The translations under genes were made by a program, and so were the position numbers. From an uncultured Pseudomonadales bacterium (lineage in GTDB: Bacteria; Pseudomonadota; Gammaproteobacteria; Pseudomonadales; Pseudohongiellaceae): a DNA stretch of 62,973 bases. The stretch lies in NCBI GenBank assembly GCA_905478195.1, contig CAJQHM010000025.1:1-62973 (forward strand), read 5' to 3'. The notes beneath the pieces were generated by a model. The model did no database searches and was not told the DNA's origin. It worked only from the letters and a program-made list of their open reading frames with translations. Of the stretch, positions 25,301 to 33,433 are shown piece after piece (position 1 is the stretch's first letter; each line of letters opens with the position of its first letter).

Positions 25301-25996
25301 GTGCCTAATTCAACACCAACAGAAAACAACAGACCCATCCGTAGCTATGTGATTCGCTCCGGACGCTTAACCGATGCGCAGCGCAAGGCGATAGAAAGCT
25401 ATTGGGACAAGTACGTTGTCGAATTCAACAATGAGATTCTAGATCCGAAGGTACTTTTCAAATCGCCGCAGAAGCTAACTGTAGAAATCGGCTTCGGCAT
25501 GGGCGACTCGCTACTGGAGATGGCAAAGGAAAGCCCTGAGCAAAATTTTCTGGGTATCGAGGTTCACCAACCCGGCGTAGGTAAGCTACTCAATGGCATC
25601 GCCGAAAACGAGCTCACAAACCTAAAGTTAATCTGTCACGATGCTCGAGAGATACTGGAATCCGGGTTGCCCGATCATTGTATCGATAGGCTTCTATTGT
25701 TTTTCCCCGACCCCTGGCACAAGAAGCGTCACAATAAGCGGCGCTTGGTGCAGCCGGTATTTATCGAGCTGCTCTTGCGAAAGTTGAACAAGAAGGCAGA
25801 ACTTCATTTTGCAACAGATTGGCAGGCCTATGCAGAACATATGATGGAAGTTCTGGAGGCAAACCCCTCGCTAGAAAATGTCCTTGGCGCGCAAAACTAT
25901 TGGCCTGACCCGGATAGGCCCGTTACGAAGTTTGAGAAGAGGGGACAGCGCTTAGGCCACGGCGTGTGGGACTTACGGTTTAGGTCTAAGACGTAG
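25301..25996 (+). CDS. trmB: tRNA (guanine-N7-)-methyltransferase
   Basis: A 231-residue SAM enzyme that makes m7G46 in tRNA variable loops. VEIGFGMGDSLLEMA near 65 is the SAM-binding motif. LLLFFPDPWHKKRHNKRRLVQ (shown by its key residues PDPWHKKRHNKRR) is the TrmB catalytic signature, and the C-terminus has TKFEKRGQRLGHGVWDL. The start is GTG at 25301; the ribosome site is weak (AAGCGAAGAG some 15-20 bases upstream). Confidence 0.93.
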   Translation: MPNSTPTENNRPIRSYVIRSGRLTDAQRKAIESYWDKYVVEFNNEILDPKVLFKSPQKLTVEIGFGMGDSLLEMAKESPEQNFLGIEVHQPGVGKLLNGIAENELTNLKLICHDAREILESGLPDHCIDRLLLFFPDPWHKKRHNKRRLVQPVFIELLLRKLNKKAELHFATDWQAYAEHMMEVLEANPSLENVLGAQNYWPDPDRPVTKFEKRGQRLGHGVWDLRFRSKT

Positions 25997-26011
25997 ATCG
26001 TCGCTATAGAG

Positions 26012-26752
26012 TTAGAACCAGAGCCGATGCTCGTGCTCTTTCAGCCAGCCAATGTAGTGATCACAATCTGGGCAAATAGCTTCTACCTGCTTCCAGAACC
26101 TGGACGAGTGATCCATGTGGAGCAAGTGACAGACCTCGTGAGTAATCATGTAGTCGATAATGCTATAGGGCGCTAACATAATCAGCCAATTGTACTGCAG
26201 CACTCCTGTCGACGTGCAATGGCCCCACTTGGACTTGGTCTTCCTAAGCTTGATTTCGGTGATCTTGTGTTCAACGCCAAGATGGCGCGCCAAGCCACGC
26301 GCCCTGGGCAAAAGATACTGACTCGCCTTGTCGATAAGAAAATCTTCAACCTGAATCTTCGCCTTGGCTGGCGTTAGCTTGTGACCCTGAATGATAAACT
26401 CATCGCCGACCACCATAACTCTCTGCTTGCGCCCTTCTTTAAATACAATAGTACGCTCTCGAGCTCGATAGAAAATCTTGGCACCCCTCTCTATGCGCAG
26501 TGCCTGCTTCTGGCGTAGGGACTCTTCAAGCAGTCGGCCTTCTATCCAGGCATGATTCGAGCTAATGAACTCCTCTACTTCGGCTCTAGACGCTCGTAAG
26601 GGGCAGCGAACAACCACTTTCTGGCCTTTAATATACAGAGCCAAGGTCTTGCGCTTGCTACGCAGTATTTCGCACTCATAGGGTCGCTGCAGAGCCTTGC
26701 TTCTGCCGCCAAAGTTTAGGGGAAGTATTTTTGCCTTGCTCATAAAACTCAC
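26012..26752 (-). CDS. YgjP-like zinc metalloprotein (SprT/M48-type fold)
   Basis: A 246-residue protein of the YgjP/WLM-related group. The motif MITHEVCHLLHMDHSSRFW near residues 200-218 gives the HExxH zinc site, with a third His in the following helix. KSKWGHCTSTGVLQYNWLI just before it is the family signature. E. coli YgjP has been linked to UTP pyrophosphatase activity; protease activity is unproven. It overlaps the upstream methyltransferase gene by 4 bases (ATGA) and is convergent with trmB, 15 bases away. Confidence 0.85.
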   Translation of the reverse strand: MSFMSKAKILPLNFGGRSKALQRPYECEILRSKRKTLALYIKGQKVVVRCPLRASRAEVEEFISSNHAWIEGRLLEESLRQKQALRIERGAKIFYRARERTIVFKEGRKQRVMVVGDEFIIQGHKLTPAKAKIQVEDFLIDKASQYLLPRARGLARHLGVEHKITEIKLRKTKSKWGHCTSTGVLQYNWLIMLAPYSIIDYMITHEVCHLLHMDHSSRFWKQVEAICPDCDHYIGWLKEHEHRLWF

Positions 26753-27315
26753 TTTTCAGCCGGCCTTCTGGCTATTAATCTTGATATTGCGCGTTCTGGA
26801 TCCGAGGCCTCGCCTTCGAATTCCGAAATAATCTCCCAACCTTCAAAGGCCTGACGCAACTCGCCAGCTTGTAAGAGGTAATCCGGATTGCTCGGCCTGC
26901 CAAACTTTTTCTGTTCCAGATTAAAAGTCTCATAGACAATTAACCCACCAGGGCGAATCGCTTCCTTTATAGCGGGGAAGAGCGGCCTGTGCAGATAGTT
27001 AAAAACCATCACCGCATCGAAGACTTTTCCAGCTAGGGGGTTTCTGCCCTCGCCCTGACCTACTTCAAAATCTATTAGGCAACACTCACTCTGTCCCGCG
27101 TTTGGACTAGTCTCGTTCAATGCCTCCTGAATGAATTGTAGATGGGCTTCATTATTATCTGCAAATACTACTGGAACATTATGACTAACTAAAAATAATC
27201 CGTTTCTTCCTCTACCGCAAGCTAGATCCAGTACCCCACCCGTAATTTGTAAATCGTTGAACAAGCCAAGATTATCTATAAGGAAGGAAGCTGCTTTGGC
27301 ATTTGAATGTGTCAT
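26749..27315 (-). CDS. Small SAM-dependent methyltransferase, TehB-like
   Basis: A 188-residue class I methyltransferase. The SAM loop LDLACGRGRNGLFL is near residue 28-42, the acidic strand end FADNN near 55, and a later FDAVMVFNYLHRPLF replaces the usual post-I region. It resembles the TehB/UbiE-like small methyltransferases. Its target is unknown. It is coupled to the YgjP-like gene and divergent from cmoA. Confidence 0.75.
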   Translation of the reverse strand: MTHSNAKAASFLIDNLGLFNDLQITGGVLDLACGRGRNGLFLVSHNVPVVFADNNEAHLQFIQEALNETSPNAGQSECCLIDFEVGQGEGRNPLAGKVFDAVMVFNYLHRPLFPAIKEAIRPGGLIVYETFNLEQKKFGRPSNPDYLLQAGELRQAFEGWEIISEFEGEASDPERAISRLIARRPAEK

Positions 27316-27503
27316 GGATTACCGGATAATGCTCGGGATAGAATGAGATAGACAGAGCGACTAAGATACTTCATTAATTCTGCTCAACGCGAATCCATAG
27401 GCTGCGTAAATTAGATCAAATTCTCACTCTTCTCAATAGCTAAAGCGATCCTATGAGATGATAGAGTCAGATTCTTGATCAGAAAACAGTGGAGAGAGGT
27501 TCA

Positions 27504-28244
27504 ATGACAGATTCCTCACAGAACAAAGATCGAATCTTCGCTGAGAAGATGCTTCCTGGCGACTTCGTCTTTGACGATAAGGTCGCCTCCGTTTTCGAAG
27601 ACATGATAAATCGGTCCGTGCCTGGCTATAGCACTATTATTGCGATGATTGGCGTGCTGGCCGAGAGATATTGTCAAGAACAGAGCAGAATCTACGATCT
27701 CGGCTGCAGTCTTGGGGGCGCGACTTTAGCTGCCGTGGACAAGGTTAGCTGTCAAAGGTTCTCTACTATCGCTATCGACAATTCGCCAGCCATGATCGAT
27801 CGACTGCAAGCCAAGCTCGATGGACTGCCGCAATTTGCTGGCAAAGTTGATTGTCGCTGTGAAGACTTGGTCGATAGCCAGATAGAGAATGCCTCCGTCG
27901 TCGTTTTGAATTTCACCCTACAGTTCATCCCGTTATCTCAACGAGCTGCATTGCTAAGCAAAATCTATGAAGGTATGAAGCCAGGCGGCATACTCATCGT
28001 CTCCGAGAAGATCAGCTTTCCCGATGAGAAGCTCAATCAATTGTTCATCGAGATGTATCATAGCTTCAAGGAAACAATGGGATACAGCAAACTGGAGATC
28101 AGCCAGAAGCGATCGGCTTTAGAGAAGGTCTTACTCCCAGAGACTCTGGAAGTGCATCGAGATCGGCTGAAGTCCACTGGGTTTCAGTCTGTAGATGTCT
28201 GGTTTCAGTGCTTTAATTTTGCCTCCATGGTTGCCTTCAAATAG
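27504..28244 (+). CDS. cmoA: Carboxy-S-adenosyl-L-methionine synthase
   Basis: A 246-residue enzyme that converts SAM and prephenate to carboxy-SAM, the donor used by CmoB. The early FDDKVASVFEDMINRSVPGY and the SAM loop YDLGCSLGGATL are diagnostic. The start at 27504 is chosen because GGAGAGAGG lies just upstream with good spacing; the GTG at 27489 is inside that ribosome site. It is 6 bases before cmoB, so they form an operon. Confidence 0.93.
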   Translation: MTDSSQNKDRIFAEKMLPGDFVFDDKVASVFEDMINRSVPGYSTIIAMIGVLAERYCQEQSRIYDLGCSLGGATLAAVDKVSCQRFSTIAIDNSPAMIDRLQAKLDGLPQFAGKVDCRCEDLVDSQIENASVVVLNFTLQFIPLSQRAALLSKIYEGMKPGGILIVSEKISFPDEKLNQLFIEMYHSFKETMGYSKLEISQKRSALEKVLLPETLEVHRDRLKSTGFQSVDVWFQCFNFASMVAFK

Positions 28245-28250
28245 AGCCTG

Positions 28251-29210
28251 ATGAACCTAAAGCCATTACAAGAGTTGATTGAATCTACACCGCTGGAGGC
28301 ATTGCGGCCTTTCACCGAAGATGCGTTCCTGGACAGTATCCGCCATGGCGATTTTCCGAAATGGCGCAGATTATTATCCGAGCTACCCGCTATCCAACCG
28401 AGCTCTGTAGAATTTGCCAGCAAAGTTCGCATAGGCACTGCGGCCGATACCAGCAAGGAAATTCTAAAGCAGCTGCATGCCCAACTGATTGAGTTCATAC
28501 CCTGGCGCAAGGGTCCCTTTGAACTCTTCGGCATCGATGTGAATACGGAGTGGCAGTCCAACCTGAAATGGGACCGGCTCATCAATGACATCTCGCCACT
28601 CGACTCGCGTCGCGTTTTAGATGTAGGCAGTGGCAACGGCTACTATGGCTTCCGCATGTTGGAAGAAGGCGCCACAATGGTGCTGGGTATAGATCCGCAC
28701 ATCGCCTATGTCGCGCAATTTTGGTTGCTGAAACATTTCACTACGAGGTCCCCAATTTTCGTCCTACCTCTTACACTGGAGCAGCTGCCGCCAACGCTCA
28801 ATTATTTCGACACTGTATTCTCTATGGGTGTGATCTACCACCGGCGCTCCCCCATCGACCATATTCTGGAGCTTAAGAGCTGTCTGAGGCCCGGAGGCGA
28901 ACTGGTAATCGAATCGATCTGTGTCGACGGTATAGCCGGTTACTGCCTAACACCGCAGAAGAAATATGCACGCATGGGCAACGTATGGTTCGTGCCGAGT
29001 ATCGCGACCCTGGTTCAATGGCTCTCTCGCTGCGAAATGGTCGATATCGAAATTATCGATGAGTCCATCACCACACACGAAGAACAACGAAAAACCGAAT
29101 GGATGCCCTATGACTCCCTCGAAGATGCGCTGGACAAAAACGATTCGCACCTAACCATAGAAGGTCTTCCCGCACCTAAGCGAGTTGTCATAAAGGCGAC
29201 TCGACCCTAG
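28251..29210 (+). CDS. cmoB: tRNA U34 carboxymethyltransferase
   Basis: A 319-residue enzyme that transfers the carboxymethyl group from carboxy-SAM to 5-hydroxyuridine-34 of wobble tRNAs, giving cmo5U. WRKGPFELFGIDVNTEW and the SAM loop VLDVGSGNGYYGFRM near residue 120 are characteristic, as is the late NVWFVPSIATLVQWL. Length is normal for the family. It directly follows cmoA. Confidence 0.95.
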   Translation: MNLKPLQELIESTPLEALRPFTEDAFLDSIRHGDFPKWRRLLSELPAIQPSSVEFASKVRIGTAADTSKEILKQLHAQLIEFIPWRKGPFELFGIDVNTEWQSNLKWDRLINDISPLDSRRVLDVGSGNGYYGFRMLEEGATMVLGIDPHIAYVAQFWLLKHFTTRSPIFVLPLTLEQLPPTLNYFDTVFSMGVIYHRRSPIDHILELKSCLRPGGELVIESICVDGIAGYCLTPQKKYARMGNVWFVPSIATLVQWLSRCEMVDIEIIDESITTHEEQRKTEWMPYDSLEDALDKNDSHLTIEGLPAPKRVVIKATRP

Positions 29211-29444
29211 CAGCCTTTAAAAAATTACGAACCTCGCGACCCATACAGATTTGCTAAAGTTTTCTAGCTAACCGAAAGGGGTCAAGAATCGCTTTTTCTG
29301 ATGGAACAATTAGTAAAAAACATTGCTCTAGCAGTGACACATGCCCCTCAAGAGCAAACAGCTCCGTTCCATTCAGCGAATTTTTAGTCCGTCAGGCTCA
29401 ACACAGTTGACGAGCTAGGCCAATTACGTTAACTATACTCCTGC

Positions 29445-29464
29445 CCTCAAAAGAGGGTCAGCTC
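29445..29464 (+). repeat. Hairpin repeat unit A, just upstream of the RAYT gene
   Basis: CCTC-AAAA-GAGG hairpin followed by GTCAGCTC. Nearly the same unit occurs at 31059-31079. It ends 35 bases before the RAYT-like ATG and could be a REP-like recognition element or the leader of that gene. The rest of 29211-29499 has no gene I can support. Confidence 0.5.
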
Positions 29465-29499
29465 TAATTCTATCCCTGATTTAAAAAGAGAATAATAAG

Positions 29500-30468
29500 A
29501 TGGCCAGACCACTGAGAATCGAATACCCAGATGCTGTTTATCACGTATCCAATCGCGGCCTCGACAAGCAGCGCGTATTTCCCTCTGCTAAATACTATGA
29601 AGCTTTTCTGGAGGGTTTGGGCGAGACCTGCTCTCGGTTAAATGTAGAAGTACATGCCTACTGCCTGCTAAAGGACGGCTATCATCTGGTGGTGAAGACG
29701 CCAGAGGCAAACCTAAGCAGATTCATGCGTCAGATTGACGGACTCTATACGCAGCAGTATCAGAAAATGAAGGGTAGCGATGGCTCTCTGTTCAGGGGTC
29801 GCTACAAGGCCGTGCTAATTCAGGCCGAAAAATACCTGCTTCCCCTATCCTGCTTTATTCACACTAGGGTAAAAATGTCGGAGCTAAATAGTTATCCTTG
29901 GTCTAGCTATACGAATTTTACACGCAAGGCCAAGCCGCCCGCCTGGTTTAATCGGGACGACACACTAAAACAACTGCGCACAGCAGCCGCGAAGCGCCCT
30001 GCTGCTTATAAGAAACTGGTCGCACAGGGTGTAAGCGAAGAGCTTGCCCATTTTTACGGCAAGAAAAATCTCTCTTCTGTACTGGGCGATGATAAGTTCC
30101 GTAAAGCTGCACAGAAAAAGAAATCTGCTACTTCCGCTCGCGGTGTTTCTCGAGGCGCCAATGCCAAGTGGAGACCGTCCTGCAAGCAGATCATCACCGC
30201 TGTCGCCAAGGAGTTTAGAGTGACCGAGGTGAGCATCTATAAAGCAGCGCGCGGCCCAGGGTCAAAGAATGTGCCCCGCTGGGTGGCTATGTATCTGTGT
30301 CAGGAGCTTTCTGCCGTAACACTGCAGGCCATCGCCAAGCTATTCAAGCTGAAGCGCTATGGCACAGTTTCTACTACGGTAGGTAAATTGAAGAAAGAGT
30401 TAGCGGCAGATAAGAAGCTGCTCGCCAGTACGGAGAAGCTGATAAAGCGATTGAGCAAAGGAAAATAG
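29500..30468 (+). CDS. RAYT-like (REP-associated, Y1 HUH) transposase with DnaA-C-like tail
   Basis: A 322-residue protein. Residues 1-150 are a Y1-transposase (TnpA_REP) fold: MARPLRIEYPDAVYHVSNRG at the start, MRQIDGLYTQQYQKM with the candidate nucleophile Tyr83, and LFRGRYKAVLI. The metal-binding HUH motif is degraded: the family reads NHYHL, here DGYHL, so the first His is Gly60. From about 225 to 315 there is a DnaA domain-IV-like helical region (IITAVAKEFRVTEVSIYKAARG ending VSTTVGKLKK; quoted in two parts), as seen fused to some RAYTs. Mobility is doubtful; a domesticated DNA-binding role is possible. Confidence 0.75.
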   Translation: MARPLRIEYPDAVYHVSNRGLDKQRVFPSAKYYEAFLEGLGETCSRLNVEVHAYCLLKDGYHLVVKTPEANLSRFMRQIDGLYTQQYQKMKGSDGSLFRGRYKAVLIQAEKYLLPLSCFIHTRVKMSELNSYPWSSYTNFTRKAKPPAWFNRDDTLKQLRTAAAKRPAAYKKLVAQGVSEELAHFYGKKNLSSVLGDDKFRKAAQKKKSATSARGVSRGANAKWRPSCKQIITAVAKEFRVTEVSIYKAARGPGSKNVPRWVAMYLCQELSAVTLQAIAKLFKLKRYGTVSTTVGKLKKELAADKKLLASTEKLIKRLSKGK

Positions 30469-30493
30469 CCTAGCACTCAAATCGCAGACAACA

Positions 30494-30529
30494 AAAAGCC
30501 GGAGTTTTCTGCAGAAAATTCCGGCTTTT
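30494..30529. terminator. Bidirectional terminator between the RAYT gene and rpmG
   Basis: A near-perfect palindrome (AAAAGCCGGAGTTTTCT / AGAAAATTCCGGCTTTT) lies between convergent genes. It has a T-run on the plus strand and a T5 run on the minus strand, so it can stop both. Confidence 0.85.
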
Positions 30530-30566
30530 CTGATGTTGGGAATAATAAACTTATCCCCAGAAAGAA

Positions 30567-30722
30567 TTACTTGATCTTCGCTTCTTTGTAGACCACATGC
30601 TTACGAACAACTGGATCAAACTTCATGATCTCCATCTTGTCCGGCATAGTGCGCTTGTTCTTGTCTGTGGTGTAGTAGTGGCCAGTCTTGGCACTTGAAA
30701 CCAGCTTAATCTTATCTCTCAT
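30567..30722 (-). CDS. rpmG: 50S ribosomal protein L33
   Basis: A 51-residue protein beginning [19 protein letters not shown] and ending [14 protein letters not shown], unmistakable L33. It is of the cysteine-free, zinc-independent type. It follows rpmB by 39 bases, the usual rpmB-rpmG pair, and ends at the shared terminator. Confidence 0.97.
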   Translation of the reverse strand: MRDKIKLVSSAKTGHYYTTDKNKRTMPDKMEIMKFDPVVRKHVVYKEAKIK

Positions 30723-30761
30723 AATCGTTGCCTGTTTATTGCTGACTAGGTCAACACGCGC

Positions 30762-30998
30762 TTATACGCGAATTCCATTATTTCGAATATCCGCCAATAC
30801 TGCGTCTATGCCGTTCTTATCGATGATGCGCATACCCTTGGTAGACAAACGCAGCTTTACGAAGCGCTTCTCAGACTCTACCCAAAAACGATGGGAATGG
30901 ATATTTGGCGAAAATCGACGTCGTGTCTTGTTATTCGCGTGAGAAACATTGTTTCCTGTAACTGGTTTCTTGCCAGTTACCATACAAACCCTGGACAT
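30762..30998 (-). CDS. rpmB: 50S ribosomal protein L28
   Basis: A 78-residue basic protein starting [20 protein letters not shown], with [20 protein letters not shown] in the middle; both are diagnostic for bacterial L28. It lacks the zinc-binding Cys pairs of the C+ form. First gene of the rpmB-rpmG operon. Confidence 0.97.
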   Translation of the reverse strand: MSRVCMVTGKKPVTGNNVSHANNKTRRRFSPNIHSHRFWVESEKRFVKLRLSTKGMRIIDKNGIDAVLADIRNNGIRV

Positions 30999-31058
30999 GT
31001 TGCAGCCTCGTGTCAGTTAACTAAATACTTGCCGAATGTGACTATTCTCGAGTCTTCA

Positions 31059-31089
31059 CCTCAAAAGAGGATCAAGCTCAAAAAAGAGC
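31059..31089 (+). repeat. Hairpin repeat unit B, upstream of rpmB
   Basis: CCTC-AAAA-GAGG followed by ATCAA and a second hairpin GCTC-AAAAAA-GAGC. The first 21 bases match unit A (29445-29464) except for one substitution and one inserted A. It lies 60 bases upstream of the rpmB ATG, in its leader or promoter area. Confidence 0.5.
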
Positions 31090-31334
31090 TGCGTTTTATA
31101 CCAGAACGACCTACCGATAGCAAGATAATAGAGGATTCTAGGCCTGAGCGGGCCTTGGCTAAGCCCAGCAATCAGACAAAAAGGCGCCCCGGGCTGACGC
31201 TTCCCTCTGCAAGAGCGCGCAGTCGTGGGCTCTTGCACACCAACAATTGGAACCAACGCCCTGAGTGACAAATACAGCGTGGCTGCAGGCGACAACATAT
31301 CTGCTCTGGGCAAGCCAGAAGCGGGCCCAAAATC
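31090..31334. other. Intergenic region between rpmB and radC
   Basis: No gene can be supported here. The only structure seen is an inverted repeat GCAAGAGC (31209-31216) / GCTCTTGC (31229-31236) with a 12-base loop, lacking a T-run. Open frames present have no family resemblance or ribosome site. Confidence 0.4.
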
Positions 31335-32009
31335 TTACAGCAATCCGCGCTCAGCGAAGGAAACCACCATCGAGTTACCGATAACTAGATGATCTAGAAC
31401 ACGCACATCGATAGTCTGCAAGGCGAGTCGCAGCCTGTTCGTGATGGCTATATCAGCCTGGCTTGGCTCGGCCACTCCCGAGGGGTGATTGTGTGCAAGA
31501 ATCACCGCCGCCGCATTGTGGTGTAAACAGCGTTTCACGACCTCTCTAGGATAGACGGCTGCCCCGTCGATGGTGCCGCGAAAGAGCTCTTCTAGTTTAA
31601 CCACATGATGTTGATTGTTTAGACACAGGCAACTAAAAATCTCGCTCTGGCAGTCTCTAAACTTGGCTCTTAGATAGTCCCGTGTTGCCGCAGAGCTGGT
31701 TAAAATATCCTTCGTTTTTATACCTTCCAGCATATGCCGCTGTGCTAACTCCTTCATAGCAACGAATCGGGCGGCTTTAGCGGCTCCGATACCGGGGTTC
31801 TCGGTAAGGCTGACCCCATCTGCCGCCATCAGGCCAATCAAGCCCCCATAGCGACTCAGGAGGTCTCTGGCAATGCCCAACGAGGTCTTGCCCTTAGTAC
31901 CAGTTTGTAGAAGTACCGCAAGCAGCTCTGCATCAGACAGACTGGCAGCGCCCTGATGCAGTAACTTCTCTCTCGGTCGCTCCCCCAGTGGCCAAGCCGC
32001 CATACTCAT
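31335..32009 (-). CDS. radC: RadC/JAMM-domain protein
   Basis: A 224-residue protein. A helix-hairpin-helix region (about 30-90; VSLTENPGIGAAKAARFVAM, 20 residues) precedes a JAB1/MPN-type domain with the JAMM signature LAHNHPSG-x7-D near residues 170-185. The historical repair role is doubtful and the biochemical activity unknown. ATG at 32009 is chosen because AAGGA lies 9 bases upstream; longer starts exist but lack such a site. It is divergent from coaBC, the common arrangement. Confidence 0.92.
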   Translation of the reverse strand: MSMAAWPLGERPREKLLHQGAASLSDAELLAVLLQTGTKGKTSLGIARDLLSRYGGLIGLMAADGVSLTENPGIGAAKAARFVAMKELAQRHMLEGIKTKDILTSSAATRDYLRAKFRDCQSEIFSCLCLNNQHHVVKLEELFRGTIDGAAVYPREVVKRCLHHNAAAVILAHNHPSGVAEPSQADIAITNRLRLALQTIDVRVLDHLVIGNSMVVSFAERGLL

Positions 32010-32173
32010 TAGCCAGATTCCTTGTCTAGGCGCCATCGATGGCAAATTTCTTTCCCTGTCATTAAATAATAGACGGCATGAGTGAAAAGCGTTAATTTGC
32101 CGTCAAATTGATTAACTGGAACCTAGCTGCTAGTCTCTGTCTTCCTTGTACCTCCTAGTTTTGTTGGGTCTCC

Positions 32174-33364
32174 ATGTTAAGTCTTACTAACAAACGCATC
32201 TTACTCGGTATTACGGGCGGCATCGCAGCCTACAAATGCGCGGAACTGACTCGCCTGCTAATCAAGGCCGGTGCCGAGGTTCGAGTGGCCATGACCAAGG
32301 CCGCGACAGAGTTCATTACGCCACTGACAATGCAGGCGCTTTCTGGCCAGCGCGTCCATCTAGACCTTCTGGATATCGATGCCGAAGCCGCCATGGGCCA
32401 TATTGAATTGGCGCGTTGGGCCGACTTGGTCCTCATAGCACCCGCCACCGCCGACTTCATTGCACGCATTAGCCATGGTCAGGCCAATGACATTCTCTCG
32501 ACAACGGTACTCGCCACTTCCGCAAAGATTGCAGTAGCACCGGCGATGAATCAGGCGATGTGGGCTGACGACAGTACCACAACGAATCTGAATACCTTGG
32601 TCGATAGGGGCTACCATATCTTTGGCCCGGCAGAAGGTAAGCAAGCCTGCGGTGATGTAGGACCGGGACGCATGTTAGAGCCAGCTCAACTTCTAGAGCT
32701 AAGTTCCAGCTTATTTGAAAGCGGCCTACTCGCTGGGAAAAATATCGTAATAACTGGCGGACCAACTCGCGAAGCAATCGATCCAGTGCGCTTCATAAGC
32801 AATCACAGCTCCGGCAAGATGGCTTACGCCCTGGCAGCCGAGGCAGTCGCTGCCGGAGCAAAAGTTACCCTCATAAGTGGCCCGGTGAATTTAGCCACGC
32901 CCGATAGTGTGAAACGAATCGATGTAGTCAGTGCGACCCAGATGTTAGACGCCACTCTCGAGAACATGGGCGATTGTGATGTCTTTATAGGCGTTGCCGC
33001 AGTGGCCGACTACAGGCCGGCCGAGGTCGAGGTCCAAAAGATTAAGAAGTCCGATGAGCAGATGCAGCTCACGCTAATCAAGAACCCAGACATTATAAGC
33101 GAAGTAGCCAAGCTAGATCGTAAGCCATTTGTCGTAGGCTTCGCTGCGGAAACAAACGACATCGTCAGCAATGGCAAAGACAAATTGACGCGAAAGAATC
33201 TCGACATGTTATTCGCAAATAACGCAACTGAAACGTTCAACAGCGATTCAATATCGGTAACCGCACTTACCAGAACGAGCGAGTCCGAGCTTAGTGCTGG
33301 AAACAAGAATGTGGTTGCAAGAAACATGCTGCAGCTCATTGCTACGGTCTTAGGCGCAAGATAG
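32174..33364 (+). CDS. coaBC: Bifunctional phosphopantothenoylcysteine decarboxylase / phosphopantothenate-cysteine ligase
   Basis: A 396-residue bifunctional enzyme of coenzyme A synthesis. The N-terminal flavodoxin-like CoaC half has [14 protein letters not shown], the PAMNQAMW motif and the active-site Cys in [13 protein letters not shown]. The C-terminal CoaB half begins near 190 with [16 protein letters not shown] and [13 protein letters not shown], and has the [17 protein letters not shown] region. The downstream neighbour is algC rather than dut. Confidence 0.95.
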   Translation: MLSLTNKRILLGITGGIAAYKCAELTRLLIKAGAEVRVAMTKAATEFITPLTMQALSGQRVHLDLLDIDAEAAMGHIELARWADLVLIAPATADFIARISHGQANDILSTTVLATSAKIAVAPAMNQAMWADDSTTTNLNTLVDRGYHIFGPAEGKQACGDVGPGRMLEPAQLLELSSSLFESGLLAGKNIVITGGPTREAIDPVRFISNHSSGKMAYALAAEAVAAGAKVTLISGPVNLATPDSVKRIDVVSATQMLDATLENMGDCDVFIGVAAVADYRPAEVEVQKIKKSDEQMQLTLIKNPDIISEVAKLDRKPFVVGFAAETNDIVSNGKDKLTRKNLDMLFANNATETFNSDSISVTALTRTSESELSAGNKNVVARNMLQLIATVLGAR

Positions 33365-33433
33365 CTAATCAAACATAATTTATTAAAAATAGTGATTTAA
33401 AAATAATTACTAATCTATCTAGTGGCGGCGAAC

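Noticed and set aside
31056-31313. 85-codon minus-strand frame between rpmB and radC
   Set aside because: No ribosome site, no family similarity, and it overlaps the hairpin repeat.
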